This document shows, in pieces, positions 1 to 8,813 of a stretch of 12,130 bases of DNA. Each line of letters begins with the position of its first letter. Positions within the stretch are counted from its first letter, which is position 1. The notes beneath the pieces are model-generated. The model was given only the letters and a program-made list of their open reading frames with translations. It had not been told where the DNA came from and did no database searches. A program made the position numbers and the translations under genes. The stretch is from Alphaproteobacteria bacterium (GTDB lineage Bacteria; Pseudomonadota; Alphaproteobacteria; RF32; CAG-239). Where the stretch lies: NCBI GenBank assembly GCA_017452115.1, contig JAFTNB010000152.1, positions 1 through 12,130 on the forward strand, in the 5' to 3' direction.

Positions 1-2637
1 ACTCTGGCTCGTATTTCCGGCATGGGAGATGTATCCATTTACGGACCGGAATATAGTATGCGAATCTGGCTTAATTCTGATAAGATTTCCTCTTTGGGTT
101 TGGATAGTAGTGACATTGTATCTGCAGTTGCGAATCAAAATATTCAAGCCTCAATCGGACGTGTTGGAGCAGCGCCCAGCACGCCGGACACTCCTGTTGT
201 GTTAAGTCTTACAGCTAAAGGTTTGTTACATAGTGTTAAAGATTTTGAAGAAATAGTCATTACAACCTCCCCTACCGGCGGAATTATTCGCCTAAAAGAT
301 ATTGCAAGAATCGAACTCGGGGCCGATAGTTATCAAATGAATGCAGATTTTGACAATAGTCCTGCCGTAGTTATCGGATTAAGCCAAACCCCAAATTCAA
401 ATTCTCTGGATATTATGGAGGAAGTAAAAAAAGAAATTGCACAACTGCAAACAACTTTTCCTAATGATATACAGCTTGAAATAGCTTATGATTCAACAGA
501 TTTTGTACGGGCATCAATTGAAAGTATTTTAGAAACTTTAGTAATTACATTTTCTTTGGTAGTATTAGTTACCTATGTCTTTTTACAACGTTGGAATACT
601 ACACTAATTCCATTAATAACAATTCCGGTATCGTTAATTGCAACTTTTGCGGTGATTTATATTTTAGGTTTTAATATTAATATTTTAACATTGTTTGCGA
701 TGATATTAGCAATCGGGTTAGTCGTAGATGATGCAATTATTGTGGTAGAACGAGTACAATATTTGATGAAATATGAAAAACTTGAAGCGAAAGCCGCATC
801 AATTAAAGCCATGCAGCAAATATCCGGAGCTATTATTGCCACAACATTCGTCCTCTTATCTATTTTTATTCCGGTAGGATTAATGGCAGGAATTACCGGA
901 AAAATATATCAACAATTTGCTGTAACAATTGCAACTTCCGTTGTATTTTCGGCAATCAATGCTTTAACTTTAAGTCCGGCACTTTGTGCTATATTTCTTA
1001 AAAATGATGATTCTGCTGTTCGAGGAAGATTTTTCCCCCATTTTAACAAAGCTGTTGATTATTGCCGAGATAATTATACTAACCTTGTCGGATGGTTTTC
1101 TATTCACCTGAAAGTTACAACTGTAATTATTTTAGTAACAATCGGTTTGGTTATATGGGGTTTTAAACAAACACCAACCTCGTTTATTCCGGAAGAAGAT
1201 CAAGGAATTATTTTTGCAAATATTCAACTTTCTAATACGGCGACAATAAATCAGACTAATGATGTTTTACAAGACATCGGAGATAAAGTATTAAAAATGG
1301 AGGGCGTAAAGTATTTTATCTCGGTTGCAGGATATTCAATTCTTGGCGGCGGCGGAGAAAATGTTGCTTTGGGAGTAGTCGGCTTGCAACCATGGAAACA
1401 AAGAGAAAATAAAAATGTTTCTATGCCATCTATTCTACGTAATTTAACCAATACATTTAGTAATGATAATTCTGCCCAAATTAACTTTTTTGCTCCCCCC
1501 TCTATTCCGGGGATTGGTAATTCTGACGGATTGTCTTTAGAGTTATTGGCGATTAACGGCTCCGTAAGTCCCAATCAATTATTTATGAAACTACAAGAAT
1601 TTTTAAATAAAATGAATAGCAGTAAAGAACTTATGGGAGCATTTTCGACTTTTACTTCTGATACTCCGCATATTTATTTAAATATTGACCGTACTAAACT
1701 GCAAGCATATAAAATCCCAGTATCGGCACTTTTTGAGGTATTGCAAAATAATTTAGGTTCAAGATACATCAACAATATTACTTTGAGCGGACAAGTAAAC
1801 AAAGTAATTATTCAGGCCGATTTTCCTTATCGCAAAGATATTCATGATGTGCAAAAACTATATGTACGTTCTCAAGACGGTAAGTTAATACGTATCAGCA
1901 GTTTTGCCGACATATCAACAGAAGTAATGCCTAAAATTATATCTCGTCATAATCAATATACTTCGGCAGCAATTACGGCACAAACCTCTGAAGGAGTAAG
2001 CAGCGGTAGTGCAATTGAAGAAATTTTAAATATCGGTGAAAGTATTTTAGGTAAAGATTTTTCGATTGCATGGACCGGACTAACTTTGCAAGAAGTAGAA
2101 GCTGCCGGTTTGGCCGGTTTATTAATTGCTTTAGCATTAGTATTTTGTTATCTGTTTTTGGTTGCTTTGTATGAAAGTTGGATGCTGGCTTTTGCAGTTA
2201 TGTTCTCTACAGTTTTTGCGATTTTAGGGGCAATTATAGGTCTTCATTTGATGAGTCTGTCATTGAGTATTTACGCACAACTGGGATTAATTATGTTAAT
2301 CGGTCTGGCGGCAAAAAATGCTATTCTGATTGTGGAATTTACCAAAAATTATCGTGAAGCAGGTGAATCTATACTAAATGCATCAAAAAAAGGTGCTTCA
2401 GAAAGATTCCGTGCTGTTTTGATGACTGCATTAACTTTTATTTTGGGCGTATTCCCAATGATTATAGCTAAAGGAGCAGGAGCTTCGAGCCAAATATCTA
2501 TCGGTACATCAGTATTCTTTGGGATGATTGCGGCAACTTTTGTGGGAATTATATTCATCCCTGCGCTTTTTGCATTGTTCGAAACAATTCGTGAGCATAG
2601 TGAAAAACGCCATCAAAAGGAAAATAGTCATGCGTAA
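1..2637 (+). CDS. RND multidrug efflux pump, HAE-1/AcrB type (5' partial)
   Basis: Inner-membrane proton-driven pump that takes drugs or other amphiphiles from the periplasm or membrane and passes them to an outer-membrane duct. The frame is open from base 1, so the gene starts upstream. The 878 visible residues correspond to AcrB from about residue 170 onward; a full protein of about 1,045 aa would be normal. Visible landmarks are the YSMRIWL porter segment, the transmembrane bundle near residues 165-340, and the proton-relay acidic pair in VVDDAI (D243-D244 of the visible peptide). The relay lysine of the second bundle lies in AAKNAI (K772), about 530 residues later as in AcrB. All proton-relay residues seen are intact, so the pump looks functional. 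The stop overlaps the start of the outer-membrane factor gene by 8 bp, indicating one operon. The periplasmic adaptor gene is probably just upstream, outside the window. The substrate cannot be told from sequence. Confidence 0.95.
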   Translation, partial: TLARISGMGDVSIYGPEYSMRIWLNSDKISSLGLDSSDIVSAVANQNIQASIGRVGAAPSTPDTPVVLSLTAKGLLHSVKDFEEIVITTSPTGGIIRLKDIARIELGADSYQMNADFDNSPAVVIGLSQTPNSNSLDIMEEVKKEIAQLQTTFPNDIQLEIAYDSTDFVRASIESILETLVITFSLVVLVTYVFLQRWNTTLIPLITIPVSLIATFAVIYILGFNINILTLFAMILAIGLVVDDAIIVVERVQYLMKYEKLEAKAASIKAMQQISGAIIATTFVLLSIFIPVGLMAGITGKIYQQFAVTIATSVVFSAINALTLSPALCAIFLKNDDSAVRGRFFPHFNKAVDYCRDNYTNLVGWFSIHLKVTTVIILVTIGLVIWGFKQTPTSFIPEEDQGIIFANIQLSNTATINQTNDVLQDIGDKVLKMEGVKYFISVAGYSILGGGGENVALGVVGLQPWKQRENKNVSMPSILRNLTNTFSNDNSAQINFFAPPSIPGIGNSDGLSLELLAINGSVSPNQLFMKLQEFLNKMNSSKELMGAFSTFTSDTPHIYLNIDRTKLQAYKIPVSALFEVLQNNLGSRYINNITLSGQVNKVIIQADFPYRKDIHDVQKLYVRSQDGKLIRISSFADISTEVMPKIISRHNQYTSAAITAQTSEGVSSGSAIEEILNIGESILGKDFSIAWTGLTLQEVEAAGLAGLLIALALVFCYLFLVALYESWMLAFAVMFSTVFAILGAIIGLHLMSLSLSIYAQLGLIMLIGLAAKNAILIVEFTKNYREAGESILNASKKGASERFRAVLMTALTFILGVFPMIIAKGAGASSQISIGTSVFFGMIAATFVGIIFIPALFALFETIREHSEKRHQKENSHA

Positions 2638-4027
2638 AGAATTGATTGCAGGATTGGCTTTGATATTAACATCTTGTTCAGTAGGACCGGATTATCAAAA
2701 ACCAATATTATATACTGATGATAATTTACGTCAGAGTATCGGATTAAAAGAAAATTCAACGCAAAAAATTGATAAATATTGGTATAAGCAATTTAATGAC
2801 TCTATCATTAATAAACTAGTAGAACTGGCATTATATAAAAGTCCTGATGTATCGATTGCAATCCAACGTCTGCGAGAAGCGCGCAGCAACTGGCGGATTA
2901 GCCGTGTAAATAGCTTGCCGATATTTAATGCTTCCGGCAGTTATGATTATACTAAACCAAGCCAAGCAATCGGCTATACATTATCTCCGGATTATTATCA
3001 AACCGGATTAGATGCCTCGTGGGAATTGGATATTTGGGGAAAGAATCGGCGACAAACCGAAAATGCTTTAGCATTAGCTGAAGCTGCAGCTGCATCTTTA
3101 GAAAATGTGCAGATTAGTTTAACGGCAGAAGTTATAACTAACTATGTTATGCTGCGCACTACACAGGAACAAATACGCATTGCCCAACAAAACCTTAAGC
3201 TGCAGGAAGATATTTTTGCGACAATTGCAGCAAAACGTAAATTTGGTTTAACAGATGAAGTGTCATATAAGCAAGCTGAATATACAGTAGAAAATACCCG
3301 CAGTAAAATTCCGGAACTGCGAAAACAAGCAGAAATTTATGCTAATTCGCTGGCAATTTTAATCGGTGAACTACCAAATAAAATCAACAATTTACTGAAT
3401 CCCAGACGTAAAAATATTATTCGCTGTCGTTTTGACTATGATATACAACGCTTATATGATTTTCCGATTGTTGTAATTAGAAATCGTCCGGATGTCAGGA
3501 TTGCCGAAAAACAATTACATGCAGAAAATGCTTTGGTAGGAGCCTCAATCGCAGCATTATATCCAAATATAAATATCAGCGGATTTATCGGTTGGCAAGC
3601 TCCGGAGGTTTCCGGTTTGGTAGATAGAAATAGTTACGGGTATAGCTATAAACCGGCAATAAGTTTGCCTATTTTTCATTGGGGGCAATTGCAAAATCAA
3701 ATAGAACAACAAAAAGCCGTAACTTTAGCTGCATTTTTTACATATCAAAAAGCTGTACTAAATGCTGCCGCAGAAGTGAAAAATTCAATTATCGGTTTGC
3801 AAGAAGAATATGAAAAAAATAAATCAGCATATAAAGCAGCTCAAGCACAAAAAATTGCCGCTGAATTAATGCTGGAAAAATATAAAAACGGTCTGGTCGA
3901 ATTTAGTGATGTTATGATTACACAACAGCAACGTCTTGCAGCTCAAGAACAACTGATTAATAGTAACGGACAAATTTATCTTGATATCATTGCTTTTTAC
4001 AAATCCATCGGCGGCGGCTATAGTTAA
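2630..4027 (+). CDS. Outer-membrane efflux lipoprotein, NodT/OprM family
   Basis: Trimeric outer-membrane channel that completes the tripartite efflux system with the upstream RND pump. I choose ATG 2630, not the longer open frame from 2528: it has an AAAGGA ribosome site just upstream and begins directly with a lipoprotein signal. That signal is a short basic n-region, a hydrophobic core and an LTSC lipobox with Cys16 as the lipidated residue. The mature N-terminus has the family VGPDYxxP motif. Other hallmarks are [11 protein letters not shown] at residues 128-138, the RPDVRxAE repeat motif at 286-292, and SLPIFHWG near 346, matching the two OEP repeats. At 465 aa it has normal family length and no visible defect. 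The 8-bp overlap with the pump gene implies translational coupling. A hairpin follows the stop. Confidence 0.95.
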   Translation: MRKELIAGLALILTSCSVGPDYQKPILYTDDNLRQSIGLKENSTQKIDKYWYKQFNDSIINKLVELALYKSPDVSIAIQRLREARSNWRISRVNSLPIFNASGSYDYTKPSQAIGYTLSPDYYQTGLDASWELDIWGKNRRQTENALALAEAAAASLENVQISLTAEVITNYVMLRTTQEQIRIAQQNLKLQEDIFATIAAKRKFGLTDEVSYKQAEYTVENTRSKIPELRKQAEIYANSLAILIGELPNKINNLLNPRRKNIIRCRFDYDIQRLYDFPIVVIRNRPDVRIAEKQLHAENALVGASIAALYPNINISGFIGWQAPEVSGLVDRNSYGYSYKPAISLPIFHWGQLQNQIEQQKAVTLAAFFTYQKAVLNAAAEVKNSIIGLQEEYEKNKSAYKAAQAQKIAAELMLEKYKNGLVEFSDVMITQQQRLAAQEQLINSNGQIYLDIIAFYKSIGGGYS

Positions 4028-4036
4028 GAAATAATG

Positions 4037-4060
4037 AAAAGACTGGTATAAACCAGTCTT
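4037..4060. terminator. Shared terminator hairpin between convergent operons
   Basis: A perfect 9-bp stem (AAGACTGGT at 4039-4047 with ACCAGTCTT at 4052-4060) closes on a 4-nt ATAA loop. It lies between the convergent stops of the efflux duct gene and ctfB. Read on the minus strand, the stem is followed by TTTTCATTATTTC, a passable U-rich tail; the plus-strand tail is poor in T. It probably serves ctfAB best and the efflux operon weakly. The same arm sequence recurs in the terminator near 10900. Confidence 0.7.
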
Positions 4061-4082
4061 ATATCAAATAAGTGAAATTTAA

Positions 4083-4748
4083 TTACGAAGCCATAAGCTG
4101 CATATCAATCGGTACTATTAATTTTGCATCTGTAGAAGCCAGCACTTCTTCGAGAGAAAACATCGGGTTAATTTCTTTGAGAACCAATCCTTCTGAAGTT
4201 ACTTCAATTACCGCACGTTCGGTAACAATCAAATCAACTTCTTTTACTGCAGTCAAAGGAAGATTACATTTTTTTACAATCCGAGAAACGCCTTTATTAG
4301 TATGTTCCATCGCAATAATAACTCGTTTTGCGCCTACAACCAAGTCCATAGCCCCGCCCATTCCAGGGGTGAAAACTCCAGGAACCATCCAATTGGCTAA
4401 ATTACCTTCTTCATCAACTTGCAAAGCTCCGAGTACCGTAGCATCGACATGCCCACCACGAATCATTGTAAAAGACATTAAAGAATCGAAAAATGCTGCA
4501 CCATCTTTATGGGTAACGGGAATTCCTCCTGCATTGGTAACAAACGGATTTTCCGGTTGGCTAAAATCACGATGTCCAAGTCCAATCATTCCATTTTCAG
4601 ATTGAGTTACAACATGCAATTCTGCCGGAATATAATTTGCCACTTCCGTAGGCAAACCAATACCCAGAGTAATAACATCTCCTGCCGAAAATTCTTGAGC
4701 AACACGGCGAGCAATAATCTCCCGACACTGTTCTTTGGAAAGTTCCAT
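4083..4748 (-). CDS. ctfB: Acetoacetate/butyrate CoA-transferase, beta subunit
   Basis: Subunit B of a class I 3-oxoacid-type CoA-transferase, which moves CoA between acetate or butyrate and acetoacetyl-CoA or related acyl-CoAs in the cytoplasm. The catalytic glutamate is Glu51 in the SENG motif. The conserved segments IRGGHVDATVLGALQVDEEG, NWMVPG and GMGGAMDLV are all present. At 221 aa it is full length. I start at ATG 4748, with an AAGGA site 8 nt upstream; the longer open frame reaching 4808 runs into the end of the alpha-subunit gene and is not needed. From memory it resembles the clostridial CtfB sequence more than typical proteobacterial ScoB, so AtoA/CtfB-like is the safer name. The exact acyl donor is unproven. 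Confidence 0.93.
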   Translation of the reverse strand: MELSKEQCREIIARRVAQEFSAGDVITLGIGLPTEVANYIPAELHVVTQSENGMIGLGHRDFSQPENPFVTNAGGIPVTHKDGAAFFDSLMSFTMIRGGHVDATVLGALQVDEEGNLANWMVPGVFTPGMGGAMDLVVGAKRVIIAMEHTNKGVSRIVKKCNLPLTAVKEVDLIVTERAVIEVTSEGLVLKEINPMFSLEEVLASTDAKLIVPIDMQLMAS

Positions 4749-4761
4749 TATTCTATTCCTT

Positions 4762-5403
4762 TTATATTGCAATATAATCCACAAAAACTCCGGGGATTGT
4801 AATCTCATCGGGGTTCAGAGGCTCTTCACTCAATTCATCCGCCTCAACAATAACAACATCTGCTGCTGTAGCCATGACAGTATTAAAATTACGGGTTGTA
4901 CCTTGAAGAAATAAATTTCCATACTTATCAGCTTTAGTAGCATAAATAATAGCATAATCAGCTTTGAGAGGTTTTTCAAACAAATATTTTTTGCCCTCTA
5001 TTTCCATTATGGTTTTGCCATTTTCAACAATTGTACCAACTCCTGTCGGAGTTAACACCCCTCCTAAACCGGCACCTGCAGCTCGAATACGTTCCACTAA
5101 TGTTCCCATAGGAACCAGCTCAACTTCAATTTCTCCAGCATCCATTTGGCGGCCTGTTTCCGGATTGGTACCAATATGTGCAACAATTGCTTTTTTGATA
5201 CGTTTATTAACAATAAGCTTACCCCTATCTGCCTCGGGAATACAAGTATCATTAGCAATAAGAGTTAAATTACCAATATCATTTTTGAGAATTTCATCAA
5301 CTATTCTCGCCGGAGAACCGCAACGGAGAAATCCGCCTATCATTACCGATGAATCACTTTTAATCAGTTTTCCGGCCTCGGAAATTGTTAATATCTTTTT
5401 CAC
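4762..5403 (-). CDS. ctfA: Acetoacetate/butyrate CoA-transferase, alpha subunit
   Basis: Subunit A of the same heteromeric CoA-transferase. Family landmarks are VMIGGF at residues 20-25, the NDT and GKLIVN segments at 51-66, HIGTNPETG at 76-84, and the glycine-rich RAAGAGLGGVLTPTGVGT at 107-124. The length of 213 aa is normal. The start is taken as GTG 5403, since an in-frame TGA lies eight codons upstream and the next internal Met (residue 21) would cut into the VMIGGF motif. The ribosome site is only a loose AAGAAGAG about 12 nt upstream, so initiation may be modest. ctfB follows after 13 nt, giving a two-gene operon. No thiolase or dehydrogenase gene is adjacent, so the pathway (acetoacetate use versus butyrate-type fermentation) is not fixed by context. 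Confidence 0.93.
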   Translation of the reverse strand: MKKILTISEAGKLIKSDSSVMIGGFLRCGSPARIVDEILKNDIGNLTLIANDTCIPEADRGKLIVNKRIKKAIVAHIGTNPETGRQMDAGEIEVELVPMGTLVERIRAAGAGLGGVLTPTGVGTIVENGKTIMEIEGKKYLFEKPLKADYAIIYATKADKYGNLFLQGTTRNFNTVMATAADVVIVEADELSEEPLNPDEITIPGVFVDYIAI

Positions 5404-5438
5404 GAAATCTGCAATCTCTTCTTGTCAAAACTTGCGTT

Positions 5439-5469
5439 AGTATAACAGATTTTTTTTTAAAGTCATCAA
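5439..5469 (-). promoter_or_regulatory. Candidate sigma-70 promoter for ctfAB
   Basis: On the minus strand a TATACT -10 box (5444-5439) lies about 36 nt upstream of the ctfA GTG. A TTGATG -35 box (5469-5464) precedes it by 19 bp, longer than the ideal 17, and the spacer contains nine consecutive A residues. The position is right but the spacing is imperfect. The divergent orphan gene is read from the other side of the same 126-bp gap. Confidence 0.5.
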
Positions 5470-5494
5470 ATAAATTTATTCTAATCATATGATT
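5469..5494. repeat. Two adjacent 12-bp palindromes between divergent promoters
   Basis: AATAAATTTATT (5469-5480) and AATCATATGATT (5483-5494) are both perfect palindromes that begin AAT and end ATT, with centres 14 bp apart. They fill the space between the candidate -35 boxes of ctfA (minus) and the orphan gene (plus). They could be operators for a dimeric regulator. The first is made only of A and T, so chance is a real alternative. Confidence 0.4.
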
Positions 5495-5521
5495 GACAAC
5501 AAATCAATTTTACAATATTAG
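5493..5521 (+). promoter_or_regulatory. Candidate promoter for the orphan gene, placing its mRNA start at the ATG
   Basis: A perfect TTGACA -35 box (5493-5498) is followed after 17 bp by TATTAG (5516-5521), four of six matches to TATAAT. Transcription would start near 5527-5529, almost at the ATG at 5530. No Shine-Dalgarno-like sequence lies in front of that ATG, which fits a leaderless transcript. Confidence 0.45.
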
Positions 5522-5529
5522 TATATGCG

Positions 5530-6531
5530 ATGAAAAACAATAAGATAAACATTGCCAATCTAATATATAGCTCACCTGCTCCGAATGGTGAGGTTAATTT
5601 TTGCAATCCTAAAACCATAAATTCTTTTTTTACCGATATTCCTGATGATGTTCTAAAACTATGGCCTTTTGATTTCCAAAAAGAAGGATATAACACTGCA
5701 TTCACAGATGTTTCTTATAACTTAAAAACAAATTATTCAGTTATGCAAGAAAGGCAAACATTATCTATTGCAGGAATTTGTTACAACAAAAACGAATTAT
5801 ATGTTTTTGATGGTGATTATATTCTAAATGAAGAACAACAACTTTGCTTTTATTTTAAATCTTTGTACAAAGAAAAAGGTATTAATCAACGAGGATTTGC
5901 CAATATATTCATTCAAAAACAGCGCAATTTTTTATCTGCTTATGACCAACAAAGAGAAATGTCGTTCGGCGAAAAACCTTCAGAAATCAGACTTCTGGCA
6001 GCATCTGGTTATGATACATCAGGACTTCCGGTTAAAGGCGGATATATATGGGCTTTTTTAGGAATGGATTTTTATAGTCCTCTTGAACTATATAAGTGCC
6101 GAAAAGCATTTACTGATTTTTTAAGTAAAAATACAAATATAAAATTATCAACTAAAGATTTGAAATATTTTACTAAACCATGCCATTTTTCAATGTTTGA
6201 TGCCGGAATAAAAATAAAATTGGCTCAAAATAAAGAAGTGGGGCTGGGCAATGCCTTTATGCATCAATATTCATGGAGAGCCAGATGGCGTACCAATACG
6301 CCACAAGCAGAAGAACAAAAATTCGAAATTGCTTTTAATGCTCCGGCATTAACTTCACAGATAAGATTGAGTAATGCCTTTAAAGCACTTAATTATTCTT
6401 ATAGAATGATTTTAAAGAAATATTATCTCAAACGCTTAATTAACAAAAAACTAGAGGCAGCCAGACTCTTAAAACAACGATTGAAGACGGGGTTACTATC
6501 TGTATATCATTATAAAAAAGTAAAAAATTAA
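5530..6531 (+). CDS. Unrecognised 333-aa protein
   Basis: I do not recognise a family. The protein has no signal peptide and no convincing membrane segment, so it is probably cytoplasmic or exported by a non-Sec route. It is rich in Lys, Asn, Tyr and Phe. A central patch with SEIRLLAASGYDTSGLPVKGG near residues 151-171 looks the most ordered, a few Trp and Cys are scattered through the protein, and the last 45 residues form a strongly basic, probably helical tail. Base composition matches its neighbours. An in-frame Met exists only at the chosen ATG; the ATG five bases earlier runs into TGA at once. There is no ribosome site (see the promoter entry). It is divergent from ctfA and convergent with the ABC-F gene, so it stands as a single-gene unit. 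The long open frame with ordinary codon use supports a real gene. Confidence 0.75.
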   Translation: MKNNKINIANLIYSSPAPNGEVNFCNPKTINSFFTDIPDDVLKLWPFDFQKEGYNTAFTDVSYNLKTNYSVMQERQTLSIAGICYNKNELYVFDGDYILNEEQQLCFYFKSLYKEKGINQRGFANIFIQKQRNFLSAYDQQREMSFGEKPSEIRLLAASGYDTSGLPVKGGYIWAFLGMDFYSPLELYKCRKAFTDFLSKNTNIKLSTKDLKYFTKPCHFSMFDAGIKIKLAQNKEVGLGNAFMHQYSWRARWRTNTPQAEEQKFEIAFNAPALTSQIRLSNAFKALNYSYRMILKKYYLKRLINKKLEAARLLKQRLKTGLLSVYHYKKVKN

Positions 6532-8333
6532 AGTATACTATCTTGAAGCATTTGCAGCTCAAGCCATGTGGTTTCTTTTGTATCTTTTTGCCGTTGTAGT
6601 TCTGACAGCAACGCAGATAAACGAGTAAATTCTGTGGGATTCTCATTATATAAATCAGGATTGGACAAGAGGTTTTCTGTTTGGGAAATATCTTGTTCTA
6701 TTTTTTCTATTTCAGATGGCAGAATTTCCAATTGGCGCTGTTGGTTATAACTTAAGCGAGGAGATTTATGAGAAGAAGTACGAACAACTTTTTCGACTAC
6801 AGTTTTGACTTTTTTCTTAACAACAATATTTTCTTCTTTTTCTGCCAGTTTAGCTAAAAGATCGCTATAACTGCCGGCATGCTCATAGATATTACCATTT
6901 CCGGACATATAAATTACAGAAGTAACAACTCTGTCTATAAAATCTCTATCATGGCTGACCAAGAGTACTGTTCCGCTATATTCATCCAAAACTTCCTGCA
7001 GTAAATCCAAGGTATCCATATCCAAATCGTTAGTCGGTTCATCAAGAACTAAAAAATTGGAAGGTCGAGCTAAAGCTACGGCTAACATAAGGCGATTTTT
7101 TTCACCGCCGGAAAGTGCGGATACAGGACATTGTGCCTGATCGGGACGAAACAAAAAATCTTTGAGATAAGCAACAACATGACGATATTGTCCACGTACC
7201 CATATATGATCACCCTTATCGCACAACGTCTGCCATAAAGTTTTTTTAGAATCTAAAGTTATACGATTTTGATCAAAATATGCTTCGTCAAGATTTTTAC
7301 CCAAACGAACAGTACCGCTATCGGGCTCTAAACGTTTAGTCAACAATTTTATCAAGGTGGTTTTACCGGCGCCATTAGGACCGACAACGCCTATTTTGTT
7401 GCCTTTAAGAATACGAATCGAAAAATCTTTAACAATATCACGTCCGGAAAAACTCTTATTAATATGTTTGGCTTCCAATACAAATTTTGAACGAAAATCA
7501 CCTTCAGAAATCTCCAAATCGACACTGCCGATACGTTTGATTTGCTCTCTGCGTTCTTGACGTAATTGCTGCAAACGGCGAAGTCTACCCATATTCCGTC
7601 TACGGCGAGCTGTTACACCTTTATGCAACCACTCGGTTTCTTCTTCTATTTTTTTGTTAAGATATTTCTGTTCAATAATCTCTTGTTCAATAACTTGCTC
7701 CTGCCACTCTTCAAAATGCTTAAAACCACGATTATTTCGACGTAGGATTCCTCTATCTAACCAAAATGTTGTTTGAGAAACATTACTTAAAAACATACGA
7801 TCATGCGAAATAAGAATAACAGCGCCGCGGAATCCGGAAATAATCGCTTCAAGTTTTTCAATAGTCGGCATATCAAGATGATTGGTTGGCTCATCCAATA
7901 ACAAAATATCCGGCTCAGAAATAAGTGCACGTGCTAAGGCTGCTTTACGCCTTTCCCCTCCTGATGCTTTATCAGGACTTATGCCGGCAAGAATACCGAA
8001 TTGTTCAATCATAATATCAACTTTATAATCAGTATTTTCGTCAGATGAATAAATTCCGGCTCTAACAACATCTTTCAGAGAAGAAAATCCTGAAAAATCC
8101 GGCTCTTGAGGCATATATGAAATGCGTACTCCCGGTTGAATAAATATTTCTGCATTATCAGCCTCAATGGCACCGGCAATAACTTTAAGTAAAGTAGACT
8201 TTCCAGAACCGTTACGTCCTACTAATGAAATTTTATCACCACGATTAATATATAAATCAACATTTCTAAACAATTGATTGGTGCCAAAACTTAAACTGGC
8301 ACCTTTAAGAGTATAAATAGGAGTTTCTGCCAT
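6528..8333 (-). CDS. uup: ABC-F ATPase, Uup type
   Basis: Soluble tandem-ATPase protein of the ABC-F family, which acts on ribosomes or nucleic acid structures rather than in membranes. The first ATPase domain has Walker A GRNGSGKST (residues 39-47), signature SGGE (124-127) and Walker B LLLLDEPTNHLD ending at Asp154, with catalytic Glu148. An Arg/Lys/Glu-rich linker follows at about 205-268. The second domain has GPNGAGKTT (318-326), SGGE (408-411) and DEPTNDLD (431-438). A C-terminal segment from about 515, with QQRQLEILPSEIEKIEQ and later heptads, resembles the Uup coiled-coil that binds DNA. The length of 601 aa fits Uup. Both catalytic Glu residues are present. It starts 2 bp after the TerB-like gene with only a weak GAAGA site, so it is likely translationally coupled. 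Its TAA overlaps the stop of the convergent orphan gene, with no terminator between them. Confidence 0.92.
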   Translation of the reverse strand: MAETPIYTLKGASLSFGTNQLFRNVDLYINRGDKISLVGRNGSGKSTLLKVIAGAIEADNAEIFIQPGVRISYMPQEPDFSGFSSLKDVVRAGIYSSDENTDYKVDIMIEQFGILAGISPDKASGGERRKAALARALISEPDILLLDEPTNHLDMPTIEKLEAIISGFRGAVILISHDRMFLSNVSQTTFWLDRGILRRNNRGFKHFEEWQEQVIEQEIIEQKYLNKKIEEETEWLHKGVTARRRRNMGRLRRLQQLRQERREQIKRIGSVDLEISEGDFRSKFVLEAKHINKSFSGRDIVKDFSIRILKGNKIGVVGPNGAGKTTLIKLLTKRLEPDSGTVRLGKNLDEAYFDQNRITLDSKKTLWQTLCDKGDHIWVRGQYRHVVAYLKDFLFRPDQAQCPVSALSGGEKNRLMLAVALARPSNFLVLDEPTNDLDMDTLDLLQEVLDEYSGTVLLVSHDRDFIDRVVTSVIYMSGNGNIYEHAGSYSDLLAKLAEKEENIVVKKKVKTVVEKVVRTSSHKSPRLSYNQQRQLEILPSEIEKIEQDISQTENLLSNPDLYNENPTEFTRLSALLSELQRQKDTKETTWLELQMLQDSIL

Positions 8334-8335
8334 TT

Positions 8336-8752
8336 TTAAATATCTTCATCAATCAAACGACTGCCATCTACCTGCCATTCCAGACCACGCGCAGCCCATA
8401 AAAACAGATCATCTATTTTCTCTGCTTTAAGCCCGATTTGCGTACCAATTTCGTATATTTGACCGATGGCATTATCACTTAAATCATGATCGGCAGCAGA
8501 TAATAATATCATATCTCTAAGCAAATAACGTTTCGTACGCACAGACGGAATAGGAGCTAAAAGAGATATAAGCTCTTTAGCTGTACGCACTTTGGGAAGT
8601 TTTGAAATAGCCTGTCCCAGCTCCTTTGCCTTGTTCTTCATAAATTCTTTTTTGATTGAGTTATCTTCACTATCTAAATTTAATACATATATAAGCGAAA
8701 TCAGATATAATTGTTTTTCGGTTTCACTCCAACTATTACTCAATTCGTTCAT
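8336..8752 (-). CDS. Small helical protein, probable TerB-like fold
   Basis: A 138-residue, all-helical, soluble protein by composition. The C-terminal half, with RDMILLSAADHDLSDNAIG followed by a short helix and an IGLKAEKIDDL turn, follows the TerB/DUF533 pattern: a hydrophobic helix, an A-x-D acidic turn, then a second helix with 'lgl'. TerB-like proteins bind metal or act as adaptors in envelope stress; I infer the fold only. I choose ATG 8752 over TTG 8758 because a GGA site lies 9 nt before the ATG but only 4 nt before the TTG. It is first in an operon with uup, with a 2-bp gap, and has a good promoter upstream. It may modulate the ABC-F protein, but that is speculation. Confidence 0.7.
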   Translation of the reverse strand: MNELSNSWSETEKQLYLISLIYVLNLDSEDNSIKKEFMKNKAKELGQAISKLPKVRTAKELISLLAPIPSVRTKRYLLRDMILLSAADHDLSDNAIGQIYEIGTQIGLKAEKIDDLFLWAARGLEWQVDGSRLIDEDI

Positions 8753-8784
8753 GCGCAAAATTCCATTGTTAACATTTAGAATCG

Positions 8785-8813
8785 TTTATAGCAGACAAAA
8801 TAATGATTTGCAA
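8785..8813 (-). promoter_or_regulatory. Sigma-70-like promoter for the TerB-like/uup operon
   Basis: On the minus strand TTGCAA (8813-8808) is followed by exactly 17 bp and then TATAAA (8790-8785). Each box matches the consensus at four or five of six positions. The predicted start near 8778 leaves a 5' leader of about 26 nt carrying the GGA ribosome site. The -35 box is the same palindromic hexamer used by the opposite flbT promoter. Confidence 0.6.

Noticed and set aside
2528..2629. Longer N-terminus for the outer-membrane factor
   Set aside because: The extra 34 residues are an out-of-frame reading of the pump gene, and they would bury the lipoprotein signal that starts cleanly at 2630.
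4072..4605. Plus-strand 177-aa open frame opposite ctfB
   Set aside because: It is a mirror frame of a well-conserved CoA-transferase gene, has no ribosome site, and its Ser/Thr/Pro-rich product looks like an antisense artefact.
4964..5440. Plus-strand 158-aa open frame opposite ctfA
   Set aside because: Same reason: it lies antisense to a conserved gene and its product has low-complexity composition without motifs.
5493..5507. FNR-like TTGAC-N5-ATCAA between ctfA and the orphan gene
   Set aside because: The spacing is 5 rather than 4 and the first half-site is imperfect; it overlaps a good -35 box that explains the sequence better.
8753..8758. TTG start for the TerB-like protein
   Set aside because: The ATG two codons on is better spaced from the GGA ribosome site.
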